A stretch of 64,000 nt of DNA from Gonapodya prolifera JEL478 (Eukaryota; Monoblepharomycota; Monoblepharidomycetes; Monoblepharidales; Gonapodyaceae): assembly GCA_001574975.1 (NCBI GenBank), contig KQ965793.1, positions 69,330-133,329 on the forward strand. The letters are read 5' to 3'. The translations under genes and the position numbers were made by a program. Positions 33,126-45,000 of this stretch are shown here, in pieces. The notes beneath the pieces are model-generated. The model saw only the letters and a list, made by a program, of their open reading frames with translations. It did not search any database and was not told the DNA's origin. Within the stretch, counting starts at the first letter, position 1, and each line of letters starts with the position of its first letter.

Positions 33126-34800
33126 TAAAAGCCATCCACATTCCGATCTTGTTTTCCAAAATAATTACATTGGAGAGCACATCAAATACCACTCATTTCC
33201 CACGTCTGTCCGGATCATTTCGGTACCTGTACCTGGGACATATGAAGGCAAAGTGCGTTCAGAAATCGATATTCCAGTGCCATAGTGCTATCTTTATTGG
33301 TGGGAAACGTTTCCTGTAGAAACGAATTGGCGCACCCATCCCAACGCAGGTTGGCGACACAGAAAGACGCAATGCCCTATAATTCAGCGAGCATTTCATA
33401 TTGTTTTTTCGGTAAGTCTTTTCTTTGAAGTCTTGTTGACCACAGAAGAATTCCCATCCCGCCCCCCAGCCTGCCAGCCAGCCCGCCCGCCCGCTGAGTG
33501 TGGCGGCCCGCCACGTCTTCGCTTTCCAATCCTTTCCATTTTCTTCTCGACACACATTCACAACTTGCTGAGAATCGCGCCAAGGAATCGATCGCCGCTC
33601 ACAGCAACAATCTCTCCCCGAGTGTGGACTCCCTCTTTGCCAACGGCCATCCGTGGCCCCACAAGTTCTTCGAGTGAGCCACGTCCACCTCCAACTACGT
33701 GAAATCGGGAGCATCGGGAGACAAGTGACCGTTCCTGGCAGTTTCTGGAACTGCGTCGTCCTACCGTTCTCTGGCCCTCATTCCATTCCCGGGGATATGC
33801 ACGCACCTGCCTGGACCCATTCTCCGTCCTGATACCATCGACTCTTTCAAAGTCACTCTCGCTCGCCTGAAAGCCGGCCTTGGTGCTGCCCCACTCGCGG
33901 ACTCGTTCCGGTGCTCCGACACGACATGCAACTGGTCATGGCCCGACGTGTAGGCGTGTTCTACCCCAGAGTGCGGGTTTGTGGTGTTTTTGAGGCATAA
34001 GGGAAGACATGCACTGATAACAGGATCCTACCATGGTTCATACCATCAGCGTGGAAGGGCAGTCTGGCCGCACTCCCAGCCACTCACAGTATCCAGACAA
34101 TGGATTGTAAAGGGGGTTGAGCTCAACGTTGAGGTATGTCGAAGTTCTTTCCCTGAATACAACAAGTGATAGGGTGAACTGCGACCCACAAACAACTGAG
34201 CCAGACGCATGAAGAGCAACACAATCGGCAAACATGGAGTACGTGCAACCGATTTCCTTTCAGAAAGTGCGTTATGTTAATTCGAGTGAGTCCAATTGAT
34301 TTCCCCGTTGGACTGAACCTATAGGTTGGAACAAAAAAGAACCGACCGAGGTTAACTACGAAAATCTTTTCGAAAATGTGAGTATCCCAATCTTTGTTCG
34401 TGGTGAGTGGCGGAGGATACTCTCATACTATCGAATGGTTGCAGCGTATGGGCTTCAACTCGCTTAGGTTGACATATCTACTAACATTGCTCGACTGTAG
34501 GCCAATATTACATCTCTCGGACCTGTGAGTTCTTTATAACGTCTCGCGATAGTGTCTATGTTGAGAATTGCATGCGCCTTGCTCTTTCCTTGGCTACCAC
34601 ATTTCGTCTCTTCAACCCCCCTACAGGAACGCCGCGGCCAAGCTGGAAGGACAACCAACAGGTGAGTCTCACTTTCGAGTAACCCTTGATGCCACGATAT
34701 GCTTATGTTTGCTCATCTGTTTTAGTGTTCAGCGCTTTGGACGAATCCCGCGATTGAGGTGAGCCTACTAGGTTATAAACCTGCAATGTATTACCATAGC
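33126..34800 (+). other. Gene fragments; unresolved intron-rich plus-strand exons
   Basis: Protein-like plus-strand stretches lie at 33590-33670 ('SNNLSPSVDSLFANGHPWPH') and 33830-33951 ('IDSFKVTLARLKAGLGAAPL' to 'CSDTTCNWSWPDV', stop at about 33951), in different frames and with no start. From 34.2 to 34.76 kb, small AG...GT intervals with consensus donors follow each other (GTGAGT at about 34378, 34527 and 34660, and GTGAGC at about 34757), for example 'VNYENLFEN', 'ANITSLGP' and 'AAKLEGQPT'. This looks like a real or recently decayed many-exon gene whose chain I cannot settle. No function is assigned. Confidence 0.3.
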
Positions 34801-35020
34801 ATGGAATAATATAAATTACCACCGTGGTATTTTAACACTAAAATTCGCCGTAATTCGCATTGAAAAATACCGCCGTGGAATGTGCAGGTGTTCCACGATC
34901 GATTACCACTTCGTGATTACCATCCGTGTAAGGTGCGCATTTACCAATGGATGGTAGTACAGTGGGGAATGCCATGGGAATCGGCCATGCGATTACCATC
35001 GGATGGTAACGCAACCCTTT
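34795..35020. repeat. Second cluster of ACCAC/ACCATCC palindromic repeats
   Basis: Motifs ATTACCACCGTGGTATTT (34815-34832), ACCGCCGTGGAA, GATTACCACTTCGTGATTACCATCC, and the perfect palindrome TTACCATCGGATGGTAA (about 34993-35009). The cluster abuts the 3' end of the F-box gene at 34.94-35.41 kb, whose last codons run into it, as if insertion of the repeats shortened the gene. Confidence 0.55.
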
Positions 35021-35414
35021 TTCTTGTGGTTGCGGAAGTGAATCTCTCGTACGGAGTGCCATGAGAGTATAAGGTCCCCGAGAGTTTCAAATGTGAGGTA
35101 CTTTGAGACCGTGACCACGACTGTGCGTATTTGGTGGATGAGAGTGTACTTGGCCAAGGACGTGATGGGGTTGGGAAAGTGATTGAGACGTGCAACCGCG
35201 CCAATGGTTTCGTTGAACCGTCTTCCGAGAGATACGGGGTGTTCTCAAAGACGAGGTGGCCCCATAGCTCGCGCGATGCCACCATGGTGCGCAGCGTGCG
35301 GCAGGGCCGAGCTATTCGGAGGACGTCGGGCGAAGAGAGGTCGCGCAAGATCTTGAGGATTGTTTCGGGCGTGAGCTTGAGGAAAGGCCCCGTTTGGGAT
35401 GATTGCTGAGCCAT
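34941..35414 (-). CDS. Short F-box protein, probably truncated
   Basis: ATG 35414 gives 'MAQQSSQTGPFLKLTPETIL', 'KILRDLSSPDVLRIARPCRT', 'LRTMVASRELWGHLVFENTP', a standard N-terminal F-box. An in-frame ATG 14 codons upstream (35456) is an alternative. The rest has no LRR or other domain, and the final about 35 codons lie inside the palindromic repeat cluster. Full-length family members in this window exceed 300 residues. It is therefore likely a truncated gene whose original 3' half was replaced. Confidence 0.6.
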   Translation of the reverse strand: MAQQSSQTGPFLKLTPETILKILRDLSSPDVLRIARPCRTLRTMVASRELWGHLVFENTPYLSEDGSTKPLARLHVSITFPTPSRPWPSTLSSTKYAQSWSRSQSTSHLKLSGTLYSHGTPYERFTSATTRKRVALPSDGNRMADSHGIPHCTTIHW

Positions 35415-35456
35415 GGGATTTGGAAGGGAAACCTGAAGGGGGGACAAAGCGGTCAT

Positions 35457-36060
35457 ACGGAGTGGTAATGGGGTCGTGGAGTGGAATTATGTGGACTTCA
35501 CCATGTCCACAGCAAAGCCGACGACAAATACACATAGTTGAGTGACCACGTTATTGCCTTCTTCGCTACTATATCTTTCGAGACAAATAAGACAGCTACG
35601 ATGCTGAGGCCCAATTGATCAAGGGGCATCGTGAATTTCATTCAAGGCATGTGCTCCAGAGAGAAGCTCTGTTGTCGCAAGGAAACATCGTCTGCTTTTC
35701 TGGTAGTGTGTGAGTCAACTTGCTGGCTGCTCTTGGCACCTTTCCACAAATAATTGGAGCGTCGGTACGAGCCCGCATACCTTGTTGATCACGCAATATA
35801 TGTTCTTTTTTTTAATTATGGAGCTTAAAAATACTACAGTGTGTTTGAGCAAGGTCAAGACGTGACTGGGGTGTGGGGACATTCGAATGATGGGGTGACT
35901 CATCCCATTCCTGAGTTGAAAAGCACTACCACCAGCACCCACCGGAAGGTGCCAGCAAGGTCGGTGCGCGTGCTTTATATACCTCCCACACTCCAGAAAA
36001 CCGGGATTGGTGACAGTCCCCCAACAATTCCTGTCTCCCATTCACCTCGAACCTGCCAGC
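35457..36060. promoter_or_regulatory. Divergent intergenic region with TATA-like element before PFK
   Basis: Contains TTATATA (about 35975-35981) some 85 bp before the phosphofructokinase ATG at 36061. Otherwise no gene is seen; open frames here lack motifs. Confidence 0.4.
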
Positions 36061-39000
36061 ATGACTCACCCCTTGAACACCCATCGCATGGATCATTTCA
36101 AGAGTGATGCGATCCACTCGGTCGGCTTTCTTTGCTCTGGCGGTGATTCGTGTGGGATGAACGCTGCTGTCCGTGCGATCACGAGACTTGCGATCGCGAG
36201 AGGACTCAGACCTTATGCGGTTTACGAAGGTTTTCAAGGTAGGTGGAGAGCAAAATGTCTTCGCTCGGCGGTTTGGGAATGCCTTGAATGAATTCGGTTT
36301 GAGAGCTGCCCCGGATACAGCGAACAACGGGAACGACAAGGAAAATTGACGCTGACAAATATTACATTTTTCAGGTCTCATTGACGCAGGAGACAAGATG
36401 CGCGCCTTCTCTTGGGACGACGTTGGGCGAATCATTCATGTTGTGAGCAACAAACCGTCGACTGTAGACTATGGTAGTCAAACAGATTTCAAATCACAGG
36501 GAGGAACCATTCTCGGATCTTCAAGATCTGCTGCGTTTCGTACTATCCAAGGAAGGAGAACAGCTGTGCGAAATATGATTCGGTGTGGAATGGTGCGTAC
36601 ATTCGCAAGGGTGAAGACAAAATTCTCGCTCCAACGCAGTAGCACTTGCGGCTTGCCAGGACGCTCTTATCGTAATAGGTGGTGATGGCTCTTTAATGGG
36701 CGCAGACACGCTGCGGGCGGAATGGAGAGATCACGTGACAAAGTTGGTCGAACTCGGTGCGTTGTCTGTCATCGGTCAATGAGCACGTCCAGTAACATTG
36801 ATCACCATTTTTTTCGGCTGTAAAGGGGAACTGTCTTTACAGGAAGCAGAGCCATACCGACAAAATCTCACCATCGTTGGGATGGTAGGGTCGATTGATA
36901 ATGACATGGGAATGACGGGTGAGCGTGCTTTAAGATCCGGGACCGTCCAGTTCCACCCTGGACTAGCGTCGTTATTTAGATTTTACAATTGGGGCACTAA
37001 CCGCATTACACCGAGTCTGTGAATCACTGAGCGCAATTGTATCCACCGCTCAATCGCACGGGAGATGTTTTGTTGTCGAGGTCATGGGGCGCCACTGTGG
37101 TGCGCATTATACTCCTTGAATTTTCGCGTATTCAATGTAGTTAACTCTTATTTGTACTCGCCAGGTTGGCTTGCTCTGATGGCTGCTGTCGCCGTTGGCG
37201 CTGATTGGGTGATTCTTCCCGAACGACCTCCGCCATTGGAAGAATCTTGGCAGAAAGTAGCTCTGGATGATTGGGAGACTGAGATGTGTGAGGTTATAAA
37301 ACGAGTGAGTGGTCCGGTGGCTGATTCCATTCGATATAAGTATTAACAAACCTCTAATCCCAGCATCGCGAGCAACTGAGGTTTAGGTACTCACTCGTGA
37401 TTGTCTGCGAGGTAAGAAGTAGAACATAAGTAACTCGTACTGTGCGATCTCTAAAAGCACTATTGTTTTGTTAGGGAGCAGTGGATCGACAGCTAAGACC
37501 CATTCACTCGAACGACGTGAAGAAGGTGTTGGCCGAACGACTTCATCTTGACACCCGTATCACAACTCTTGGGCATCTTCAACGCGGGGGAGTGACATGT
37601 TTCTGGGACCGTTGGCTGGTACGGTGGTGGGAGATCATTAATCACGATTGGAGATATGTATCTCAATCTGCTTTTCGATTTCAATTTCAGGCAACGCTTC
37701 AATCGCAAGCGGCCATCGATGCAGTGATCAGTGGTATACATGGTCCAGCAGACAAGCCAAGTTTCATGATCGGCATTTCACACAATGAAATCACAAAAGT
37801 GCCTCTCCAGGAGGCAGTAGCTTTGGTAATTATTAAGACACATGGATCTGCTCGTGACTGTATTCTCACATTTGCGGAATGCTATCACTTCCAAGACGAA
37901 GGCAGGAACAGATGCAATCAAGAAGAAAGATTTTGGACGGGTTATGGAATTGAGGGACCCCGATTTCAATGAAGTATGGCAATGGTAAGCTCTTAAAAAA
38001 TGCTTCAACTTTTAGACTACAAATTTAAAAGTCTCGTTAAGCTGGGTCGAAACTGCTCTCAAGGAAAACGATGACTTGAAATCAACTTCAACTGCAGCCG
38101 TCAAACTTGCGAAAGTGAGTACGTAATACACAACGTCTCCACACAAACCGTCTAATTATTTCAATGGGCGACTTTCTTCAGTGTCTTCGTGTGGCGATCC
38201 TGAACTGCGGCGCCCCAGCTGGTGGAATGAATCAAGTCACTCGGACAGCGGTCAGACTTCTCCTGAACCGTGGGCATGTTGCGCTTGGAGTTCAGGACGG
38301 TTTTCCTGGTCTCGTAGAGGGGAAGATAAGAGCGCTCCGTTGGGAGGAGGTTCACGACTGGGCCACCATTGGTGGCAGCAAGCTCGGTACGAGTCGGGAC
38401 CATCCTAGGCTTGCTGAGCTCCGTGGAAAGGGTCCCATCTCCAGAGGAAAGTCTATGGATGCATTAGCCGTTAAAAACGCTATAAAACAGCAGCGACTGG
38501 ATGGGTTAATGGTCGTCGGCGGCTTCGAAGGGTTTGCTGCATCGGCTGCGTTGAAAACGGTGGACGTTGGCATACCAATCATTTTGATCCCAGCGACGGT
38601 TAGGTCACATATTGTTTCACCCGTAATGAGTTATTGACATTTATTATCGTCAGATCTCGAACAACGTGCCAGGAACAGAGTTCTCGATAGGATCTGATAC
38701 TGCTCTGAATTCTATCATCGAAGCGACGGACAGACTCATGCAGAGTGCGGATTCAAATCGACGGAGAGTCTTTGTCGTGGAAGTCATGGGCGGTGAATCG
38801 GGATACCTGGCAACGATGTCAGGTCTGGCAGCCGGAGCAATGACAGCGTTCACTCCAGAACACGAGCCATCCTTACGAACACTGTACAGTGACGCTAGCT
38901 TCCTTTCGTCCATGTAGGTATAACCTTTTGAGCGATGTTGACATACTTGGTGCAACATCCAATGATCTGTTCGACGTTAGGTACAGCCGTGAACGCTCTC

Positions 39001-39590
39001 TTACGCAGCCACAAGCAGGACGACTCATCATTAGAAACGAGAGCGCTGGCGGAAGTGCGTTCACAACACAGTCAGTCGCCAGTATTCTGAATCACGAAGG
39101 ACAAGCTCTATTTGATGCGAGAGTGGCTGTACTAGGACACCTTCAACAGGGATGGACACCTAGCCCACTTGACAGCGTAAGAGCAGTGAGACTGACTGCT
39201 ACTGCTATTTCATGGCTCGAACGGAAAATCGGAACGGGCTCGAACGAGGTCGTAGTAGTGGGAATTCGAAGAGATCAAATGCGGTTCACATCTGTGATTG
39301 AACTGGCGAAGGAGACAGATTGGGGGAAGCGCACATGGATTGGCAAATTAGACTCAGTTTCGCATGCGCGTCATGCACCAGACCATGCCGCGGATACCAA
39401 CAATGCAGATCCTAATGCTTGGTGGAAGCAAAGTTGGGAGCTCATGCGTATCCTTGCGCTACCGCCAAATACAGTCGCATCTGAGAGAAGCCCAGTTCAG
39501 TTCAAACAAGTCTATGACACCGATGAAGCTCCCAAAGAAGATTTTGCACAAGGAAATGTGAATAGCATCCCAATTAGGGGGCATTTGTAG
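36061..39590 (+). CDS. 6-phosphofructokinase, eukaryotic two-half type, many introns
   Basis: ATG 36061 starts close to the N-half nucleotide motif '[20 protein letters not shown]'. In order: '[18 protein letters not shown]', '[15 protein letters not shown]', '[20 protein letters not shown]', '[20 protein letters not shown]' (catalytic Asp loop, completed across an intron by '[18 protein letters not shown]'), '[20 protein letters not shown]', '[12 protein letters not shown]', '[11 protein letters not shown]', then the linker and the regulatory half '[20 protein letters not shown]', '[20 protein letters not shown]', '[20 protein letters not shown]', '[20 protein letters not shown]' and '[17 protein letters not shown]', ending near '[11 protein letters not shown]'. 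It phosphorylates fructose-6-phosphate in glycolysis. The N-terminal glyoxalase-like extension of ascomycete PFKs is absent. At least a dozen introns interrupt it; exact borders are not all resolved. Confidence 0.9.
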
Positions 39591-39637
39591 CTTGCACGAT
39601 GTATCATAATTCATTTCACAGAAGACATGCTACTTCG

Positions 39638-42600
39638 TTAATTTATTAAAGCAAACTCCGTGTGCCATTTTACAGCCCGCCAAGATTTGTCATATTCGAC
39701 CCAAACGTCCCAACCAAGATCCCGAAGCACTTCGGTTCTCAAGGTGTAAACCTGTGCAAGCGTTCCAATAGATGTGTTCCCAGATCTCGTCAACTCTCCC
39801 ATAGGAGGGTCGGAGAGAAATTTGTTGATTGCCTTCAAGGCGTTTCCAAATCGTCCTGCCAGACGTTCTCTGGCAACGTAAATTCTGAGGACATTCTCAT
39901 CCTTTTCGGGAGAAGCGTCGCTCGTCCCGCCGGCGCTTGCCCATTTGGAGTACTCGGCATATGCCGCGTCGAGGGCGTCGACTGCTTCCTGTAGCTTCGT
40001 GTTTGCATCGCCGCTACTTTCTGCGACTGATGCCTTCACTTGACTCGCTAACTCCGAATAAACCTTCACCTTGACCAGAAGGGCAAAGACAACCGCATCT
40101 TTCCGCTTTTCCATCTCCTTCTTCAATTCCTTCGCCGAAGCACTGGATGTATCCGGTTTCCCAGCATAATACAAGGCGAGCTCGTTCTGACCTGACTTTG
40201 CAGTCCCGTTCGCGACCACAATAAGTTTTTGGCACTGTTCAAGGAGCTCTGCACGAGTCTCAGCAATGCGAGTCAAAGCAGTCTTGGAGTACACATCCAG
40301 TTTCGCCTGAAGCAGCGGTAGAAAGTCTGGGAACTGTGCTTCTAGGCGGGTGATGACCTCCGATCGCTTATCCTCGGGTAACTTTTTTAGGGCACCAATT
40401 TCAAGATCGCGAATTCCCTCAGCAAGTTGCGTGGCTTCGTCAAGTCGTTTGTCTTTCGCCCGGGACTTAATGCCATTCTCAGATTCTTTATTTTTGGCGG
40501 GAGGAACTGCGGCAAACCAGATTTTAGTTCGCATCGATTGGTCCACACGTCCACTCGGTATGAAAACACGTACCCAGGTATGACACGCTCCCCAAACCAC
40601 CATCAATCTTATCAACGCCATTTCCAGATGCACTTCCACCGTAGCACTTGAGCTCTCCAACCAAAAGATCGCCAGGATTGGCTTCCTTCGGAGCATCAAC
40701 GGCCGTCCAAAATATCGCCCTTCTCTCGCCGAATTGAAGAATTTTGGATCCGTAGCCCGACTTGCCTCCAATTAACGCATCTTGTGCCGTCGGGTACACG
40801 GGAAGAGATAAATCTTTCACCATCTTACAATCCAGAACAAGTGTAGCGGATGAATGTCGTTCAAGCGTTTCTGTTGATGCGGCGACAATCTTTGTGGTGT
40901 GGAATGCGATGCTCAAAATCATGATTATCCCGTCAAAGAAATCCACACACACCTGACAACGAATTGTATACTCCCCCTTATCTAGTTTGAGAGATTTCGG
41001 GTAGATATCCTGCGTTGCAACAACCTATTACATCGGAATTCGTGAGCCAACCAATTTCAAAGTTCATCGGACTTGAGCAATGATCACCTTCTTCCCGCTG
41101 TCGTAAATAAACAACAAAAATCCTTCGAAAGGACTCTCATAAAGCTGATCTGTGATGAACGGCAGTCGCGGGGTCACCGTTGTTGAATCAGAAAGTTTGA
41201 ATTCGTAGGTCAGAGTGAGCGACGAAGCTTGACTGCCGCTGGGAAGAACGTCACGAGAGGCAAGAGGCAAAATATGGTACTCGGCGGGACGGTACACGCG
41301 ACGAATAATATCTGGAGTATCAATTAGCAAGGTTGTCGGGAGGTTGAATTCCTTTCAAGTTTCACCTACCGAAGCTGACGCCAAACGCGAAACTCTCCTT
41401 ACGCAAAGGTGCATACACTTCCAAACGTCCAAAGCCGTCGCCACCGTTGAGGTACAGCCCGCTGGCTCCCAATCCCGAACCTCCAAGGGATCCAGAACTG
41501 TTCCCAGATCCAGCAGGGGACCCAGTGACTTGAATTCCGTGAAATTCGACCTCTACGGAGACGGTGGATGCACCAGCCTGGCTCCAAAACTGTGCGAGGC
41601 AGATTTCCATTACGACACCAGGAACCACACGGAAGGCCTTGCGGACCGTCTGCAGGTCAGTGGGAGAGACAGATGACGTTGAAGAGAGGGCAATTGCATA
41701 CTCTTGTTCTGTTTTCGCGTACCGAGTTTGCTGCCACAAAATGAAATACCATTTCATAAACTGGGCAGGACTGATCAAGTAGAACCACACGAGACTCACT
41801 GGCAATATTTGAATGATCTGCACCGTAAACCGCGCCATCGTGTCGCGCCCAACACTTTTTACTGTGAGAATCGCGAAATTGGCGCCTTGGGGCGGCTCGA
41901 CGAACAGTCGTTCGATATGTCCTGGTCCAAAGTTCATTGCGGGCCAATGGTACCTATTGTCCACGCTGGGCGAGTGCGGCTTGCATATAGTGATGGGCAC
42001 TCTGAACAAGGGTCCGAGATCGGGCGAGGATGTGTCATGGGCGAGGACGAAGGCACAGTGAAGGCCGGAAGCGAGACCCGACGGGTCGACCCGAATATTA
42101 AACGTCTTCCGACCCGGAGCTGGATGTAAGTTTCATGTCAGAATACGCGAGCTCGCACTGGTCATACCTTCCCTCCGTGATTGAGAAGAACATTCTTGGG
42201 CGCTTGCACCCACGCTGCGGTGGTCGACAGCTCCAGTTGCACTTCCAGCGCGAGCTTCACCACGGTGCATGGTGAGTAATGATGAATGGTGAAGTAGCTG
42301 AAATGAGAACTACCTTTCTTTCCTGATCTCCGTCCTCCTCGTTCGGAAACTTTGGTCGGACATCGCACGACGTCTGCAAAACCCGACCTGCCGAGATCGA
42401 GTCGCGCAAGTAGATACCTCGCGGTGAGAGCGGTATTTCGGGGAACGTGACCTACATGACAGAAATCCAGGAAACATAATTCGTTGATGTGACCTCCAAT
42501 GATCGAACACACAAATGGCCCACGACTCACTTCATACTCTACATCCCACCTCCCCCCGCCATTTCTCTTGCGGCTCTCCACAAGCCACTCCCACGCCTTC

Positions 42601-44812
42601 TGTACCTGGACGAACCCCACTCCTTGAGGGTCACCGATGTCCTTACCCGTATTTTCGAGAGCACGGCGAATGGTGTAAGGAGTGAAAGGCAGTTTGGAGG
42701 ATAAGAGACCTCTGTTAGAAGATAAATGGGCTGTGGGTCAGACGATGCAGTGCAGTGGTGGGTCTGGAACTTACGATATGAGAAGACTGACACATCCGGC
42801 AGCGTTGGGGCTTGCCATGGACGTTCCATTCATTCTATGGGATATGAATGAGTCATTTCAAATCCAATGGTCGGATTGTTCGCGGACTCACAGTTGCGTT
42901 GGCGCTTCATATATTCGCCGACGTCCATGGAACGGGAGTGCCATCAGAGCCGAAAAGGTGCACACGGATGCCTACAATCCCGCTTACCCAGCGAGTATCT
43001 CGGTATCTCCGCTACGGCCCCGCCCGGGGCGTACACGCTCACACCCTGCCAACCATCGAATGCAGGTCCGCGAGAAGACCATGTGTAGGGGCGTTCTGGG
43101 ACGGGCTCCAGGAGGGAGTACGACGGCGATTGAAGGGAGGAAGTGACGTCTTGAAGCAAGACGCAATTAGTGGGAGGGAAAGGCTGTGGTGAAAACGGGT
43201 GTATAACTGACATGCACCGACCCCGATCATGCCGGAGGCCATTCCGCCAGGGGCTCCGACCGTTCCAACACCTAGAACGTAAGCAAAAATTGATGTCGAC
43301 GTGCACTCGGCCGATAAACCTGGTCACAAACTTACCTGGCCCGGCATTTCCCGCGCTACTTACAAACACCCCACCGCCCCTATTCACGACCCACTCCGTG
43401 ACCCGATCTCCAAAGCATCCCTTCACAGAGCTGGACCCCTCGCCGTAGCTCATGTTGGACACGTGGACTTTTCCGAATGGGTGCGTTTTGGAGAGGTACG
43501 TCGCCGCCCGGGAGAGCGCCAGTCCCGTTTCCATGGATCCTAGGCGGGTGTCCCCGATTTTGAGCGAGACGAGTTGGGAGCCGGGTGCGACGCCGGAGAT
43601 CGTGGGGACGGCGGCGTGATGGGATGAGGAGATGGAGGCGACGTGGGTTCCTGAGTTGAGGTGACCGCACATGTGAGACGGGGTGTAAGATGTGAGAACC
43701 CGCGTGGAAGGACTCACCGTGCGACCCAGCGAGAGTAACGATCGACACACGATCCCCCCCGTCGAAGATCTTGATCGAATAAGTAAGCAGGTCAAAATCG
43801 CCAAACTTTGACCACGCGCGGGACTCAGCGTAGTCTGTGAGCGGGGTAGCTTTGTGGAGGTAACCCGTCAGAGACGTATCCACGACGACGAAGGGGGATC
43901 CAGAGGGTGGGGTGACGAGAAGGACGTCCTGAAGGGGGATCACGTATGAGTACCAGGTGTTTGATAGGACCGTGAGAGAAGTGATAATGGAGGAACGTAC
44001 GTAGATGTCGCCAGGGTCGGCGTAGTTCTTGCCCATGTCCTTGAGGACGTCGACCCTCGCTTTGAGTTCCTGCTTCCACTTGTCTTTCTCCTCTCGACCA
44101 TTGTCATCAGCCGCACTCGCGGCCGCACCGCCTCCATTCCCAACCTTATCGAGATCCCCCACGGCAGCCGCGAGTAAATTTCCTTGAGCGACCTCCCACG
44201 CGCGCTTGCGGGCCTTCTGGACCCGGTCGAGGACGGGCTTGGGGAAGAGGTCCGAGGCAGCCTTCGCACCCAGGCGGAACGTGGCGCCGTCGATGACCCA
44301 CGAGGGGTCTAGGAGCAGGGTGCGTGAGGTTGCGGTAGATACTAACGTGGGTAGGCCGCCTGCGGCGGGTGTCACCGGAGGTTGCATAACGACGTCCCCG
44401 GAACTGGAGGTTGGTGTGAGTTTCCGCGCCTGACGGAAGGAATGGGGGAAGCTACAGACCCAGTGCAGTCTACGACGTCAATTATTTTGGGGTTTCCGTG
44501 GGAGGTGAGTGTGAGGCCTGGAGCGGCTGGATCCACCCCGGTGTCGAGACTGATTGTTCGAAGAGGTCAGGTGTTTTCAACGACAGTGGATACGAAAATG
44601 ACGGAATTTACATTGCGATTATAGTTCCCCTGAAGAGAATTCAATTGTAGCGTTGAATGAATATTACGCAACCGCAAACAACAAGGGATTACCGGTCCTC
44701 ACCTTCCATCGAACGTCGGATTCTTCTGAATAAACGCCGCAGCCTGCGTCTCTTCCTTTGGGAGAAGTCCGTCCAAGGGAAACGTGTTGATTGCTGGCTT
44801 GGAGTCACCCAT
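39638..44812 (-). CDS. TPP2: Tripeptidyl peptidase II, subtilisin-like giant protease
   Basis: ATG 44812: '[20 protein letters not shown]'. Catalytic Asp exon '[20 protein letters not shown]' (44545-44480); His formed across an intron, '[15 protein letters not shown]' (43740 and 43655); '[20 protein letters not shown]' and '[14 protein letters not shown]' (43470-43340); Ser '[20 protein letters not shown]' (42845-42785). Between Asp and His lies the TPP2-specific insert with '[14 protein letters not shown]'. C-terminal beta and alpha-helical domains run to 39638, ending '[20 protein letters not shown]' and 'FALIN'. Order, inserts and size (over 1,200 codons) are those of TPP2, a cytosolic complex that removes tripeptides from proteasome products. 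The triad is intact. It diverges from the F-box gene at 45.0 kb with only 188 bp between the starts. Confidence 0.9.
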
Positions 44813-45000
44813 TTCTGGAGCGACGTGCGATGCTAGAAGAGCGAGACGGTGCGACGGTGCCAGTGCAGAGCGTGGACGAGTCAGCGGGCAGAAACAGGTC
44901 GACCGTTGGAGAGAGCGGCGGAGAGTGAGAGTGTGCAGTTTTGGAGTGCTGGGAGTGGAGGAGGCGTCCGCAGCAAAGACCTCAATGCGATTACGAAGCG
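44813..45000. promoter_or_regulatory. Compact divergent promoter of TPP2 and the F-box gene
   Basis: Only 188 bp separate the two start codons. No clear TATA box. If the F-box copy is decayed, its transcription may persist through this shared promoter. Confidence 0.4.

Noticed and set aside
41362-42009. Separate gene in the minus-strand 215-codon frame
   Set aside because: It is an exon of tripeptidyl peptidase II running through short introns in frame, not an independent gene.
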